Shown: positions 1-11,941, counted from the first letter of the stretch. The stretch: 64,000 nt of DNA from Cymodocea nodosa (GCA_036874045.1 JAZBRI010000011.1:10980501-11044500); one strand, 5' to 3'. The notes: generated by a model from the sequence alone, not told the origin. Translations and numbers: made by a program.

Positions 1-120
1 AATATTAGTAACCTTAATGTTTATTGCCATGAAATTGTACTAGGTGAAGATATGGACTCCCTTGAAGATCTCAACACATTCAATTACCTACCTTGTTTGC
101 ATGCCTACATACCCCTTTAG

Positions 121-756
121 GTAGACATAGGCCTTAATTCAGATGAGCTTGGATTAATCCCACAATATGTGGGTGCATCACAAGAAAATGCATATTCTTT
201 TCTGATTATGTTTGAAGAAGTGTGTACCAATATTAATCAAGCTAAATGGCTCATTGATATATTCCACTTTAAGAGTTTTGATATAGCTTTGTTGGGACAT
301 GCTTCTGACTGGCTTTATCACCTTCCCAAGCATTCAGTTCCAACTTGGCAATATCTTCGGATCATGTTCTTGAAGGAATTTTATACTACAACTCACCACA
401 GAGCTGATCTATATGCTTGCAATCAAGGACCAAAAGAGACATTTTCAGACTTTATGGATCGATTTATAGCAATTGCAGACAGGCCATCACGCACAACTCT
501 CACTGAATTAGAACTATGCCAGAAAATATGTGAAAATGTCAACAAAAATACACGCAACTATATTTGGCATAGTGATCATTCCCGAAGCTTTAAGTTTTGT
601 GAAAATCCGCAGGATGGTTGGTTGTATTTATTAACCAAGGCTTGTTTAGCTCTAGGCCAACCACCCTTAGTTAGTCCTGCTCCTCAAAACACCAATGAAA
701 GCGCACTACAATTTCTAATAGAAGAACAACAACAAATGCTTAAGACATCCGCTTAA
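121..756 (+). pseudogene. Ty3/gypsy-type retrotransposon gag remnant
   Basis: An open frame follows the stop codon at 118-120. Its translation has the layout of plant Retrotrans_gag: a GASQENAYSFL block (equivalent of the usual EDPxxHLxxF), then LLGHASDWLYHLP, then WQYLRIMFLKEFY, then ETFSDFMDRF. These match the family pattern of an A-x-x-W-(L)-x-x-L-P helix, tW..L...Fl..F and Es..e...RF. Gag packages element RNA in cytoplasmic particles. The frame ends with a glutamine-rich tail and a stop at 754-756, with no zinc knuckle, protease or polymerase after it. It is therefore a gag-only remnant of a non-autonomous element, or a 5' fragment of a decayed one. The window starts inside the element, so the true start is not seen. 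Confidence 0.75.
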
Positions 757-2098
757 GGCAAATGGAGGAAGAGAGAATGGTTGATAATGTCATGGCGATT
801 ATGCACCAACTCCAACGCCTTTTACAGTAGAATAGAAGCAATTGCACCTAAAAAAAAAAAAAAGAAGAAGGTATATATACCTATATCTGTTATATTTTAC
901 ACACTTTTATACATACTTGTTTATCTGAATTTGACTTGTATTTTAGTGTTTTAGCTAGCACTAGCTTGGTTCAGATATGCATTCTTTCTTTTCTCTCCTT
1001 TATTGCATGTTGAAATAAGCTATCATTGTGTTTTTTTGTTTTTCTCATTCCCCTAATCCACTTGTATACATTGAGGACAATGTAGATCTCAAGAATGTGG
1101 GGAGGTTGCATGCATGTTTTTCATATCACATGTTTTCAGTATGTTATGTGTTAGTCTTCTGTGTTGCCTACAAACCTAATTGGTAAAGTTTGTTAAAGTT
1201 TTTTTAGTAGAGTTCCAAAACCAACTAGGGGAAATTCAATTTTGGTGTCACCCATAGTTTATATATATATGTATTGTACCTACATTAGCAAAATGAGACT
1301 TTAATTAAGGAGATGCATAGGAAGTCCTCTCCCCAAAAGAGATACTTAAGTAATAATTAAGAATGTCATCTGATGGGTTGTCCCAAGTTAAAGGTAGATA
1401 TTAAATTAAGCAAATGCTCGTTCTTACCAAGGTAGCCGGGGACGGAGGCTAAGCAACCTCTTAGTCTTTGAACATCAATATCTTGGTGGGAGGCATTCAA
1501 AAAAAAAAAAAAGAGGAAAAAGTGGGAGAAAAGTAAAGAATAAAGGGGTAATGGATTTGAGGATTGCTTCTTAGAATTATTTGGGTTCCTTGGTTGGGTT
1601 GAGAGGACCAATATGTAATTCTTTGGTTTTGTGTTTTCACAATTGTACGTATATATGGTATTTACTTTCTTAGGATGACATTTTAATTGATTATCTAAGT
1701 TCAAACCAAAAGAGGATAGGAGAGCTTGAATAGAAGGGAGGTTAAGGAATGAAGCTAGGCATTGTTTAGGATCTTGTAGGCATGTTTTCATTTATAATAA
1801 AAGTTTTATGTGTGTGTGTATGTGATTAATACTTTTAAGGCTGGTACTAGTTCATTGAGGATTTTGTGGATGTATCTACTGAAAACTCTTTGGAGATACA
1901 ACTCCATCGTTAAGGTGACCTAAGGGTTTAACAAATTGTTGCATACGTTAAATGCAACTACAACTCTTGTGAAAGTGAGTTAGGACTTTTCTTTGCTTCC
2001 TAATCTTAATGAATGCATCTAGTAGTTGTCACTACATTTTTTTTATTGTAATCCTTAGGTTTTGCTTGAGACTAGCAAAGTTTAAGTAAAGGGAGATT
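757..2098 (+). other. non-coding internal part of the gag-only LTR element
   Basis: No protein is recognisable here. At 1065-1105 the words ACATTGAGGACAATGT and GAATGTGGGGAGG occur. I associate these with the 3' internal region of plant gag-only LTR retrotransposons; that is recognition from memory, to be confirmed by search. A purine run at 2088-2097 (AAAGGGAGAT) looks like a polypurine tract just before a TG dinucleotide at 2099. Confidence 0.4.
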
Positions 2099-2900
2099 TG
2101 TAAGTGATTAATTTGTACTTGTTTACATGTCATTATTCATACATTTTAGGGATTAATATGTCAAATAATATTGTTCTTAAAGAGAATTACAAGATAGTCA
2201 TGAATTTATATGCATGTATGGAATTAATGTTAAAACCTTAACAAATGCACAAATTAGTCCATTAATTATGAACTTTGATGTTGGAAGTAGTTGAAAATTT
2301 ACTTAATATTTCATTTTTGTCTATATTTCTTCTTATTGTCCTTGTAGTCACATTATGTTAAATATATTTTGTAGAGGTGTAATTGCAGGATTCTCCAAGG
2401 AATGCATATAACAACAAGAAGGGTCAAAGTGCAAAAATTACCAAGTATATAAGGCAGCCTTTAACCCCATTTTGGGGATCTCATTTTCGTCCTCCACTTC
2501 AAGGCTAGAGCACCCGACGACCATTCCACGGGCACGCCGCTAGCTGCGTCACAAACTCCAACCAGTGCATGGACGAGGCTTGCGTAGCTCCCTCTACCGG
2601 TGGTGGCTAGTGTGCACGTAAAGAGCTCAGCAGTGTGGGCCACGGTGGTGATCTGGCAGCTTTTGCGTGGGGAACTCGGACGCTTGCGGCAGACCTCCCT
2701 TCCTTTCGATGCTCCCAGGTGCTGGGTCCGTGCATGGAGGGAACCTGAGGGAAGCAGCTACGATACGGTCTTCACGGCAAGGTCTTTCCTTCCTTCAATG
2801 GGGGCCACGGTGGTGACAGCCCAAGGCCCATGCGTCGATGAAGCTTTGGACTCATTTCCAGCCTATTTCTATTGAAGACATTGGAAAATCAAGATAAATG
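2099..2900 (+). mobile_element. probable LTR (5' boundary and promoter only)
   Basis: The segment starts with TGTAAGTG just after the purine run. A TATA box (TATATAAG, 2446-2453) is followed by a GC-rich 420-bp tract at 2461-2875 that contrasts with the AT-rich DNA on both sides, as expected for U3/R-U5 of an LTR. The 3' end of the LTR was not found. Short open frames in the GC-rich tract on both strands show no protein-family resemblance. Confidence 0.35.
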
Positions 2901-3994
2901 TAGAGAGAAGGTCAAATATAATCAAGATAATTTCTTTGTGTACTATGCATGTGTTTCCATTTTGTTTGATGTAGTTTGTGTTATTGCATATGTACTTGCA
3001 TGTTTAAGTTGATTTGTAGCTGTAGAACTTTACTTTTCTTGTTAGTAAATTAGTTAGTTAAATGTAAACTTGATTTCCTTGGTTGGTTTATGAATGTATA
3101 TTTGCATTTTTGTAGTTAGTGATTTTCTTTTGTGAATGCTTGTTCTTTGTGAATATCTTGTGAATGTATAAATACATTTTTCTTTTATGTATTCCTTGGA
3201 AGGTTGAGACCTTCATCTATGATTTTGGGTGGCAGAGATATACACATTTGAAAATTTCAGATGTGTAGCTAGTTTCCAAATGATCTCATTTGAGGGGAAT
3301 AAGTCTTATGTTGATTTTGTATTTATATGCATTTGTTTATAAGTGGTCTTTATGGACAAGAAGATAACTTTAAGATACTTGTATTAAAAACTTGTAAATG
3401 TGAATCTTTTGAGATAAATTTTAATTTATTGTTTACCCAAGCTTCTTGTGGATTAACTGGTATTTGCATACTATCTACAATAAGCATTGTGCATTTGTAA
3501 AGTTATAAATTTTAAAACAAACAGGTGTTTAAAAGGATAATAATGAAAGCTCGTACAAAATGTTAAAACACATAATGAGAAGATTAGAGTTAAGACGTGA
3601 TAAAAAGTAATTGTTGAATACAATGATAAAATTAATATCAAAATTAAGAAAAAACATATAAAAAGTAAGAATGAAAACATAGTGGACAACTTATAAAAAT
3701 TTTCAAACAAAGTAAATGAGGATGAGACTATATACGTAGACATATTAACATTTTCAAAGAAATTTGAGATGAATTTGTGTAGATATATTATTTTATTTGA
3801 CGATATTCATTTATTTCTTTGAACTTTCGTATATTAAGTAATTTTCTTTATTTGTTTCTTATAGTAACATTGAGAATGTAAAGCATATTGAGGAAAGTCA
3901 TATACAATATATGATGATTTGTATACAGTGTTTGATAGAAATATGACAACTGAAGTGAATAGTTAAGTTCCCCAAGATTTCATAGTCACAACAT
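2901..3994. other. AT-rich spacer, nothing recognised
   Basis: Repetitive TTTGT/TTGTGAATG-type AT-rich DNA. No gene, RNA or element end could be supported. Confidence 0.5.
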
Positions 3995-4420
3995 ATGCAA
4001 CCCCAAGAACTTGTGAACACCTTTCCTATATTCAACACTCAAGTTCCTCCAATACTTTTTGATAATAGAGAGGATGAACATACACTAAACCCTTATACAG
4101 GTGAAAATGTTTGTAAGAAGTTAAGGGAAAAAGCTCGACTACATGTTAAATCATCTCAATCAATTACTACATCAATGAATGAACTAAGTAAAAGTATGTC
4201 GAAGACTGTAGAAAATGATGAGAAGGAGAAGAAATCAAAACTCAAGAAAGAAATAGATGAAGTTATTTCTCAAATCCTTGATATTAAAGGTCTTATAGAT
4301 GTAGAGATAATATTGATCTTAGAATTACTAGAACACCTTGTGAAAAGAGTTATTTTTTTAGAGTTACCCTCTAATACCATGCGAGTTAAGTGGTTAAGAC
4401 ATCATATTGAAAAAATGTGA
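3995..4420 (+). pseudogene. possible Myb/SANT-like (transposon-associated) protein, C-terminal fragment
   Basis: This 141-residue open frame is charged and lysine-rich in the middle (KEKKSKLKKEIDEV). It ends with ISQILDIKGLIDVEIILILELLEHLVKRVIFLELP and then RVKWLRHHIEKM. The end resembles the C-terminal pattern of plant Myb/SANT-like proteins linked to Harbinger-type transposons or domesticated from them (L..I.GL.d......a...l.....R..FL.LP...R..WL). No DNA-binding trihelix is visible upstream. The start is arbitrary because upstream sequence may hold a lost exon. The assignment is tentative. Confidence 0.3.
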
Positions 4421-6630
4421 ACTAATATCTATCATGTTTTTCTCTATTTGAACATTTTATTGTGATGTTGTAATAATTTGTAGTTGGACTTTGTTGTTAG
4501 TTATTTATTACATTCAAACATTGTTGTTATTATTGAGTATTTACCTTTTTTCTTTATTGACTTCTTTGAGTGATTGTGCACTCTAATTTTATTGTTAGGT
4601 ACTTTTGATTTTTGATATATATCACATATTTGTTTTTGAAAATAGTAGCTAATGTAATGTGTGAAAGAATTATATATTTCATGTGGGAGAAGGATAATAT
4701 GTAAAAAAATGTATTCAATGTAGTTCTAATGAATTTTACTTTTAATGAAAAAGTTATTTTATATGTACATTTTGTATAGTTATTTGAAGTTAATACGTCA
4801 AAAATTTAGAAAAATTCTTCATATATATTTTAATATTTTATAAAAGTAAATTTAAACCTTTTAAAAAAACTTCTTATCATTTCATATCACCTGGTATACA
4901 CAAATATCTCAACTTTTCTATCATTTTCTGGTGTGCACAAACATTTTATTTCTTGTCATTTCTTCACCTTTCTATCTCTCACTATTTCTTGAATCTTCCA
5001 TTGTTTCATTTCTCGACAGAAAATATGCACAAATAAGTCTCTCAAGTTATCGTAATTTGATATGCATCCAAAGTATCTTAGAGTGTCTTTACTAAATAAA
5101 GGTAAAATAAATTAATTGTAAAAATAATAGAGGTGAGAAAAATAGATTCATGAAGCTCACATGAGATGAGAAAGACAAGAGCAATGAGAAGAAAAGGTCC
5201 TAAAAGGATGAGAAGAGATTCAATAAGTATTCATGAGTGACTATGATAGAAAATATTCCACTAACAAGTATTGTATCTTAACTATGATGAGAAAAAAATT
5301 ATTCAAATTAACAAACAAGTAAAGCAAAGTACAAGTATGTGCATGAGATGCAAATGGAATGTTATCATGCAAAGAGAAAGAGAGTGGCCTTATTCCCCAA
5401 TAGGTCCAAGATGTTTTATTATTAAAATTTATTCTTTTATTAATTTAATATTGATTCTAGGAAGTATGCCAACAATAAAACAACAAGAAAATTATGATTG
5501 AATGCAAACTTGCAAAGTAAGATCACTCACAACAAGAAATTACAGATTTCATATTAATTTGAAAATTCCATATCTTTTAATTCGTAAATCACAATTTAGT
5601 GATTTTTTTTAATCCTCTAAAAATATCCATGGAGGTAATAACATGTAAGTCTCAATGAACATTCAAACAACCTAGTATACACTAAGAGTATCCAAGGAGG
5701 CGAAAGCTTATAAGAGACCTTACTAGACCCCAACATGATAGATTTCTCCAAATATCGCGTACTTTGTCCTGTAGAGATTCTCAACTAGTTGAAGGTATCC
5801 TAAGTGGTCCCATCCACCAACTTAATTAAGATCACTTACTAAAGCAAGGCTTGTAATGTTGGTACGTGAATTAGGTAAGTGGTACACACACCTACAACTT
5901 GCCAACACTTAAGCAGAACTAGCACTACTGCCTATAGACACTATACGAGAACTTTTTAGATGGTCACCCATTTTGATTCTACTCCCACCCAAACACAATT
6001 ATTTAGTGAATATGGCACTAGCTTGAAATACAAGAAGTATACTTCAAGGAAAAAATATGTAATCGAAAATCCAAAGGTTGGATTAAGAGCAGATTATTAT
6101 AGAATTATCATGGGCATTCACAACTGAGCAAAATACAATTATTAAGTTAGTTTCAATTTCAAAAATTCATATCTTTAGAACTATGAATGAAATGGAAGTA
6201 AACAAAGTAGAAGAAGCATTGCTTCAAAGGGAAAAAAAAAAAACGAAAATCAAACAACCAGATTGACAGCAAGCATATATAAAATGATTATGCATACATA
6301 CACACAAATTAAATCTCAAAAAAAAAAAGGTTCATGCTCAACTTAAGAAATCCATATTAATTTCATAGAAACTAGATTGATAACAAGCATATTGTTGACG
6401 TGGGCTCTTCTAAACATATAAATTTTATTTTAAATTTATATTTGAAAAATCTCTCAAGAATTAACAAATAATTATGCACCTTACATCTTTTAAAAGAAGG
6501 ATGTCTTATTTGTATCATGTCAATTGCATCAAAATACATATTAAGATATAAAATTACATCATTTCATTGATAATAATGAAAAGTACAAAATATTGTTGTA
6601 CAACTCAAATGTTATAATGAAAATGATAAT
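4421..6630. other. AT-rich spacer without a supportable gene
   Basis: Long A/T runs and short unrelated open frames. The stretch 5620-5990 has a more balanced base composition and could be an old LTR fragment, but no LTR ends, primer site or coding domain were found. Confidence 0.5.
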
Positions 6631-6730
6631 AGTATTTAAGACATTTGATTTTACAACATATGTGGACCTTTTATACTCGTATTTGGGAGTATATGATATT
6701 TTTAAATAGTTAAGGAGTATAATTATATTT

Positions 6731-6990
6731 TAGATAATTTAAGCTCATATCTAAAAGCTATATATTTTAAACAATTTATATAGGAGAATTATATATTTAT
6801 AATATTTTAAATAATTTAAGCTCATATCTAGAAGTATTATATATTTTAGACAATTTGATATTTGAATTATTTATATGCTAATTAAGATATATATATATTT
6901 CATATTCTAAATATATATCTAATATTATAGACAATTTAGACACATATCTAAGAACAATATATATATATTATATTTTTATATGTTAAAAAG
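6731..6990. repeat. irregular AT-rich direct repeats
   Basis: The word TAATTTAAGCTCATATCTA occurs at 6735 and 6812, and a diverged form (CAATTTAGACACATATCTA) at 6932. Each is flanked by TATATTTTA-type sequence. Spacings are 77 and 120 bp. Confidence 0.6.
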
Positions 6991-7159
6991 AACTAGACCC
7001 TCCTCCTTTCTCAACTGGGCTTGGGACCGGCTTTGGCGGAGTTAAAAATTTTTATTGCATTTTAATTACAAATAAAAAAACAATTATATAAAAACCCATA
7101 TAGACAACATCAAAATCCAAAAAAAAAAAGTATAAAAGGGAAAAAATCTCTAAACAGAA

Positions 7160-8990
7160 AAACAACCATACTTTCAATAACCAAATTGGTACCTCAAGGT
7201 TGCACACAAGAATAGCCTCTAGTTTCCTACAGGTCCATGATCACCTTTATCATACTCCAATTGTAAACAAGTAATACTTAGCGAATAAGTGAACTGTTGA
7301 CATAGAATGATTTCCAGATGAAGACCGCAACAATCATCAAATTCAATGATCAACCTTTGGTTAACGATGTTGACACTGAAATAGCCACTAACATCTGTAG
7401 ATAAAAGACCACCTCAATCCATTTCTGTTGACCATGAAGTAAATAAATAGCCCCTAAAATCTGCAGATCAATAACTACAACTCTGCATCTTTTAGTTAAA
7501 GTTAAAGGAAGTAAATAACTAGCAAACATTTGACACGTTAAGCAATAGATGAAAGGCCATGCAAAGACCATGACCATCACCAAATTGACACCATGGTCAT
7601 TTCTCTAGTAGCATCTACAGAAGACCTTTAACTCGATCCAATTCTAAGTGATTATAGCTGAAGGATGAGGTAATAGAGAATAGAATTCACCAAGTCTAAA
7701 GCTTCACAAAATTCATCCTTGTGGTGATACCAGCTGTGGAATGGTTGACAATCTCAGAAACCCCGTGTGATGGATAAACTATAGAAATGAACCAATGACA
7801 AAAGGATAACCTTTTCCTGTACTACACATTTCTCACCTTCAACACAAGTGGCACTAACTTGGTGTTCCATGGCTTTGGCAATAGAATCTCACATGTAAAA
7901 TAATTTCTGGGGAATAGGAAATATAGTATGCAATAACCTATTCTCGATTGCAATATGCTTTCTTCAAACAATCTTAATGAGCCAAAGAGAACTCTCTCAA
8001 GAAATCAATTAAAAATGCCTAATTGAAGAAGAATGCCTTTAACAAAATTCAATTGACCATGCAGATTACTTTTCCTCACCAAGAAGCATCAAATCTTCCA
8101 GCCACAAGTAATGTAAACAACTACAAACAAGACAATCAGAACGACGCCAATAAACCAAGAGGTCTGCCATGGAAGAAGTATCAAGAAGATCATCGACCAC
8201 AATAACCAAATTTCCCTCAAACTGTCAAATTCCATTTGTGAATATGCACAAAGCAATCGTCAAAATCTGATGTTTATTCACAATCAAGTGTTTACCCATA
8301 AAATCAAAACAAAGTTACCAATCCATCGATCGCACGATGAGAATCGTTCGGGGAACTTTCTCGGTGATAACTCCAAAAAGCAATATAATGGATTTACAAG
8401 ATCATCACCCTGACTATCTATTCCCAAGGATTTGTAGCAAACTAAAGTTAAAACATGGCAACAAATTCAACAAGACCTGGTAAACGTCTGTCCATAGAAT
8501 CAAAAACAAATATGTGGCCTGAAACAAAGCCTATAAGTTTCAATGAATGAAAGGGATCAATCACACATGGAATCAAGCCAATCTAACAAAACCCAGACCT
8601 TAGCCGTAAGCATGCCGTAAATTTCACGAACATCCAGTACTTGTCCATGGAATCAAACCAGTCTGTCTAATAATTCGGAAGAAAATCATCCATCTTCAAC
8701 GGAATTGAGAGGATCAAACAAACGGAGAATCAAACCAATCCAACCAAACTGTGCAAGCAAGCCGATGAATACACGAAGGTCTCGTAAACATTCAAACCAA
8801 TCCGTCGCCTATTTCAAAGGAATCGAAAGGATACCCAGAGGAAAAATATCAGGAAACCTCGCAGTGCTGGAATCCTCTCGAGCCTCGAGAGAAACGAACA
8901 CCGTGAGATCGATAGCCAGCAAACACTCAATCAAAGCAAGCAAGCAATTAAAAAACGCAAAACCAGAAAAAAAAAACGCAACCAACAAAC
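7160..8990 (-). ncRNA. candidate minus-strand transcribed region without a clear coding sequence
   Basis: The region lies downstream of a good minus-strand TATA box (9023-9034). Read on the minus strand it has the composition of plant transcribed DNA, with T-rich tracts and moderate GC, over about 1.8 kb. No open frame in it resembles a known protein; the longest minus-strand one (7350-7583) is a hydrophobic low-complexity read. It could be a long non-coding RNA, the 5' untranslated leader of a lost gene, or a decayed gene. No snoRNA, miRNA or tRNA signature was recognised. Confidence 0.25.
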
Positions 8991-9022
8991 ACATACGTGG
9001 GGGCCATCCACGAACTCGCCCA

Positions 9023-9034
9023 TTTATAGACAGG
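9023..9034 (-). promoter_or_regulatory. TATA box and core promoter pointing left
   Basis: On the minus strand the motif is CTATAAATGGGC. It is preceded by about 130 bp of GC-richer sequence and followed by a T-rich leader, the usual plant Pol II arrangement. Confidence 0.45.
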
Positions 9035-9179
9035 GGAGGGGAATGACGACCGTTGAGATCAGCCTCGGTCGCGCAGAATGGACGGTTGGATTGAAGAAGT
9101 CGCCCTTCAAAGGCGGTGGAAGAATTTGACGGGTATGCGCGGTTTTCAAGCGAAGAAAAACGTGTTAGTTCCACATTTT

Positions 9180-9946
9180 CATACTGAATGACATGTCAGG
9201 ACGAACAAGTCAAAACGATATTTTCCCGCACTTTTTTATATCGAAGTTGTGATTTATTTCAATTTCAATTTAGTACAAAGGTTGAAAATTTTAACACATA
9301 TTTTGAACATTAGTAGAGATTCAATCTTCCTAAAATCAATGAGATTACTTCTTTTTGAAAAACTCGTGTGATTGAAGTGGCATGAGATTGTTTTGGTTTA
9401 TTAACCTTATTTAATATTTTATATGTATTTTAAAATACGTATAAAATATTTCATTTGGAAAAAACCGGTTGGGTCACATGCTGGCCTCCATTTATTACCA
9501 ATTTGAAAATCAAGGAGAACTGATTCGAGAATCTAAAAATCAATATTACCAGAAATCTAAGGTTGGAATAATTCTTCCAAGAGTTACTGTACGGAGACAG
9601 TAATTGTCAATGCAAATATACGACCCACATCATTAAAGTGTCATTGATTGAGGTAGTATTGACAAGTCGTCGACCAGGGCTCAACATGATGTGACATGAT
9701 TTCAAGTAAACACGGTGTTGTCATCGTGCCTCTATTTTCAATCTTTGTATAGAATAATTAAAAAATAGCTAACTTTATAAAAAATATTAAGAATAATTTA
9801 GACCTAACAATTTACATCTTACAATCAACGATTCTTCATCCTATTTTCTAGAGTTGCGTATACGTGTGTTATTCACATATGCAACACCTTGTTCCTACTT
9901 GTATTGATCGGCTTGTGTTGATCGGTGCGATGGCCACATTCTCCGG
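9180..9946. other. intergenic spacer, nothing recognised
   Basis: AT-rich DNA between the leftward promoter and the 3' end of the peptide gene. The last ~100 bases probably include the 3' untranslated region of the minus-strand peptide gene. Confidence 0.5.
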
Positions 9947-10165
9947 TTAGTGGCCGGCGCCGCCGTCGCTCGGACCCGAGTGCAACATCGCCATCATCGT
10001 AGACGTCACCTTCTGGTACGGCGATGGATACGCCAGGTACCTCGCACCATGACCGGAGTGTCTCGGCATCGATCTGGCAGCGTCGACGTCGACGATGCTC
10101 AACGAGAAGATGGAAGCGACGATCGCAAGAACAACCAGCGCGGCGGCCACTCGCCCCAAAGCCAT
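9947..10165 (-). CDS. PIP/PIPL-type secreted peptide precursor (PAMP-induced secreted peptide-like)
   Basis: A 72-residue precursor. Residues 1-29 form a clear signal peptide: MALGRV, then a hydrophobic AAALVVLAIVASIFSLSIV core ending in DVDA. A short variable region follows. The last residues, LHSGPSDGGAGH followed directly by the stop, match the PIP/PIPL core SGPSxxGxGH at the C-terminus. Family knowledge: such precursors are secreted and processed; PIP1 in Arabidopsis is sensed by the receptor kinase RLK7 and amplifies immune responses, and relatives act in growth. The start is chosen at 10165 because it is the first ATG after the TATA box that opens directly into a signal peptide; a longer frame upstream runs through the promoter. 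A TATA box lies about 134 bp upstream and two W-box words beyond it. GC-rich, single exon. CEP and IDA families are less likely: the motif lacks the CEP PGxSPGxGH form and the IDA PIPPSxPSKRHN form. Confidence 0.78.
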   Translation of the reverse strand: MALGRVAAALVVLAIVASIFSLSIVDVDAARSMPRHSGHGARYLAYPSPYQKVTSTMMAMLHSGPSDGGAGH

Positions 10166-10298
10166 CGAGACGGGAGTGAGCTGATGTACCGCTACCAGTG
10201 GTGGGGAAGGAGCTAGTTGAACTCTGTCGGACGCGTGGGTGGTCGGTCGGTCGAGCGTCGTCGGTGGTTGTGGGCAAATTTGCCGGGTCACCGTGCAG

Positions 10299-10308
10299 AT
10301 ATTTATAG
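10299..10308 (-). promoter_or_regulatory. TATA box of the PIP-like gene
   Basis: Minus-strand CTATAAATAT, 134 bp upstream of the ATG, giving a predicted 5' leader of roughly 100 bases. Confidence 0.65.
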
Positions 10309-10351
10309 AGAAACCCGGGGGAGGAGGTGTTGAAATCTGCGACCTCGGGTG

Positions 10352-10520
10352 TTGACCCCAGAGGCCCTTGGGAGCTGTTTTAGAAAAGGTCGACGTGGAG
10401 GTTGGTGGCGTGTTTCGAGTGCGCCGGACTTTGCTTCCTCCATAATTCAAAACTTGTCCGGTCCACGCAGAAAACCTGGCATCCGGTGTGTTGCTAAACG
10501 GCCGTGGTGGACGTTTGACT
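10352..10520. promoter_or_regulatory. two W-box elements upstream of the PIP-like gene
   Basis: TTGACC at 10352-10357 and TTGACT at 10515-10520 fit the WRKY-binding consensus TTGAC(C/T). They lie about 45 and 210 bp upstream of the TATA box. WRKY control would suit a defence-induced peptide; this is inference from position. Confidence 0.4.
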
Positions 10521-10729
10521 GTCTCGCTGCTGCTGGTGGCTTACGTGTGGCCGTTGAACCCGATGGAGCCTGGCCGTGGCGGTCATTCCCCAGTCCAAGG
10601 CGAATAATCCGTAACCATCGACGCCGAGTACGGCACGATCTCTTCACCTGTGTGGTCGGCCTTTTAGTATTCGCCCTTCGATTCAGGTCGGGTGGACAGT
10701 CGTCGCTGTGGTTCTCGCTTGCTTGAGCA

Positions 10730-11304
10730 AGACGCCGACAACCATGCGAGAAGAAGACACGCTGCTTCCCGCGTGTTTGACAAGGAATCGGTTTAAAAGT
10801 CCGCTTTTATAAGGTGTGTCCGATTAATGATATCCATTTAAATATTTAAATTAAAATTTTTATATTAATATTTAAAAAAATCCGTTTAAGTATTTTATGT
10901 ATACCCATTGATTGGACGAGTTCAATGCTTGACATTCAATCCCCAGGATGATATTATATATCAACTTAATATTTAAAATAAAAATATTTATTGTAAATTT
11001 AAAAATTTCTCGTACATGTGAAACAAGCTTTTCCTCAATTTCTCGTGCACCTGATTTCATGAATTTTGACCATGGTAGATTGGAAAACGAATGGAAAGTA
11101 AAATACTTCATTTCAAAAAAGGTAGGTGGAAGCTAAAATATTTTTTCTTTGACCAAATAAAGGGTGCTCGTGTATTCTGATTCTATTCAAAGGTGGATTA
11201 TTTTAGTTCCCGCACCGCAGACTTTGAAATGAAAATCTTCCAAGATGCTCCTTTGATTCTGTACGAACATACCGGCGAATGTGACGTACATTTAATAATA
11301 TCAC
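10730..11304. other. intergenic spacer, nothing recognised
   Basis: The GC-rich upstream region of the peptide gene gives way at about 10800 to AT-rich DNA. No gene or element boundary seen before the Harbinger element at 11308. Confidence 0.5.
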
Positions 11305-11307
11305 TAA

Positions 11308-11938
11308 GGGCGTGTTAGTGCATGACGGAAAATTCTGACGGAAATGAAAATGAAAATTCTGACGGAAAGGAAATGGAAAATTTGTAACGGAAAGGAAAAG
11401 GAAAATTCTGAGAGGGGTTTAGTGCAGGACGGAAAATTCTGATGGAAATTCTGACAAAAGTTTATTACAACTAATATTCGAAAAATACAAATACATCTTA
11501 ATTGAAATATTACAATACGAAATAATATCATCTAGTTCTTCCATCCCACATTGCCATCATCATATCTTCTTGCATCTTATCTGCCATTTCTTTTCTTTGT
11601 TCTTGAGTCATTCGAACTTGGGCATTGCTTTCTATATTTATCTCTCCCATTGGTTGTATGTCATTAATAATATTTAACTCTTCCAACTCATCTAGCAGGT
11701 CCTCAAGTAAATCTTCCTTATCAGTCTTACGAATTCCGTCAGGCACGAGAGAGGGAGAAAAATTTTCTGAACGGGGGCGATCGGAAATTTTCTGACGGTA
11801 AAGGAAATTTTTGGATTCTATACAACGGTAAAATCTGACTTTCCTTTCCGTCAAGTGTAATGCACACTAACAGCATTCTGACGGAATTCAATAATTTTCC
11901 TTTCCGTCAGTTGAATTCTGTCAGGCACTAACCCCCCC
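11308..11938 (-). mobile_element. short PIF/Harbinger element with intact ends (631 bp)
   Basis: Left end GGGCGTGTTAGTGC and right end (reverse complement) GGGGGGGTTAGTGC are terminal inverted repeats that stay similar for about 35 bp. They are flanked by the 3-bp duplication TAA (11305-11307 and 11939-11941), as PIF/Harbinger elements produce. Inside, on the minus strand, is the C-terminal tail of a Harbinger transposase (11528 to about 11740). The element is thus an internally deleted, non-autonomous relative of the larger copies at 15.8, 38.1 and 57.0 kb. The subterminal regions are dense in the repeated word TTCTGACGGAAA. Confidence 0.85.
11528..11740 (-). pseudogene. Harbinger transposase, C-terminal tail only
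   Basis: The minus strand encodes RKTDKEDLLEDLLDELEELN, then acidic spacer, then MTQEQRKEMADKMQEDMMMAMWDGRTR and stop. The same tail is present, more decayed, at 15.9 kb, and in full context at 40.6-40.85 kb and 57.4-57.7 kb. The catalytic core is absent. Confidence 0.75.
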
Positions 11939-11941
11939 TAA

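Noticed and set aside
2461..2875. Open frames in the GC-rich patch near 2.5-2.9 kb
   Set aside because: Better explained as LTR sequence downstream of a TATA box; no family resemblance.
8705..9174. Overlapping 113- and 121-residue frames on opposite strands
   Set aside because: They lie across the leftward promoter and leader; no protein features beyond a chance hydrophobic stretch.
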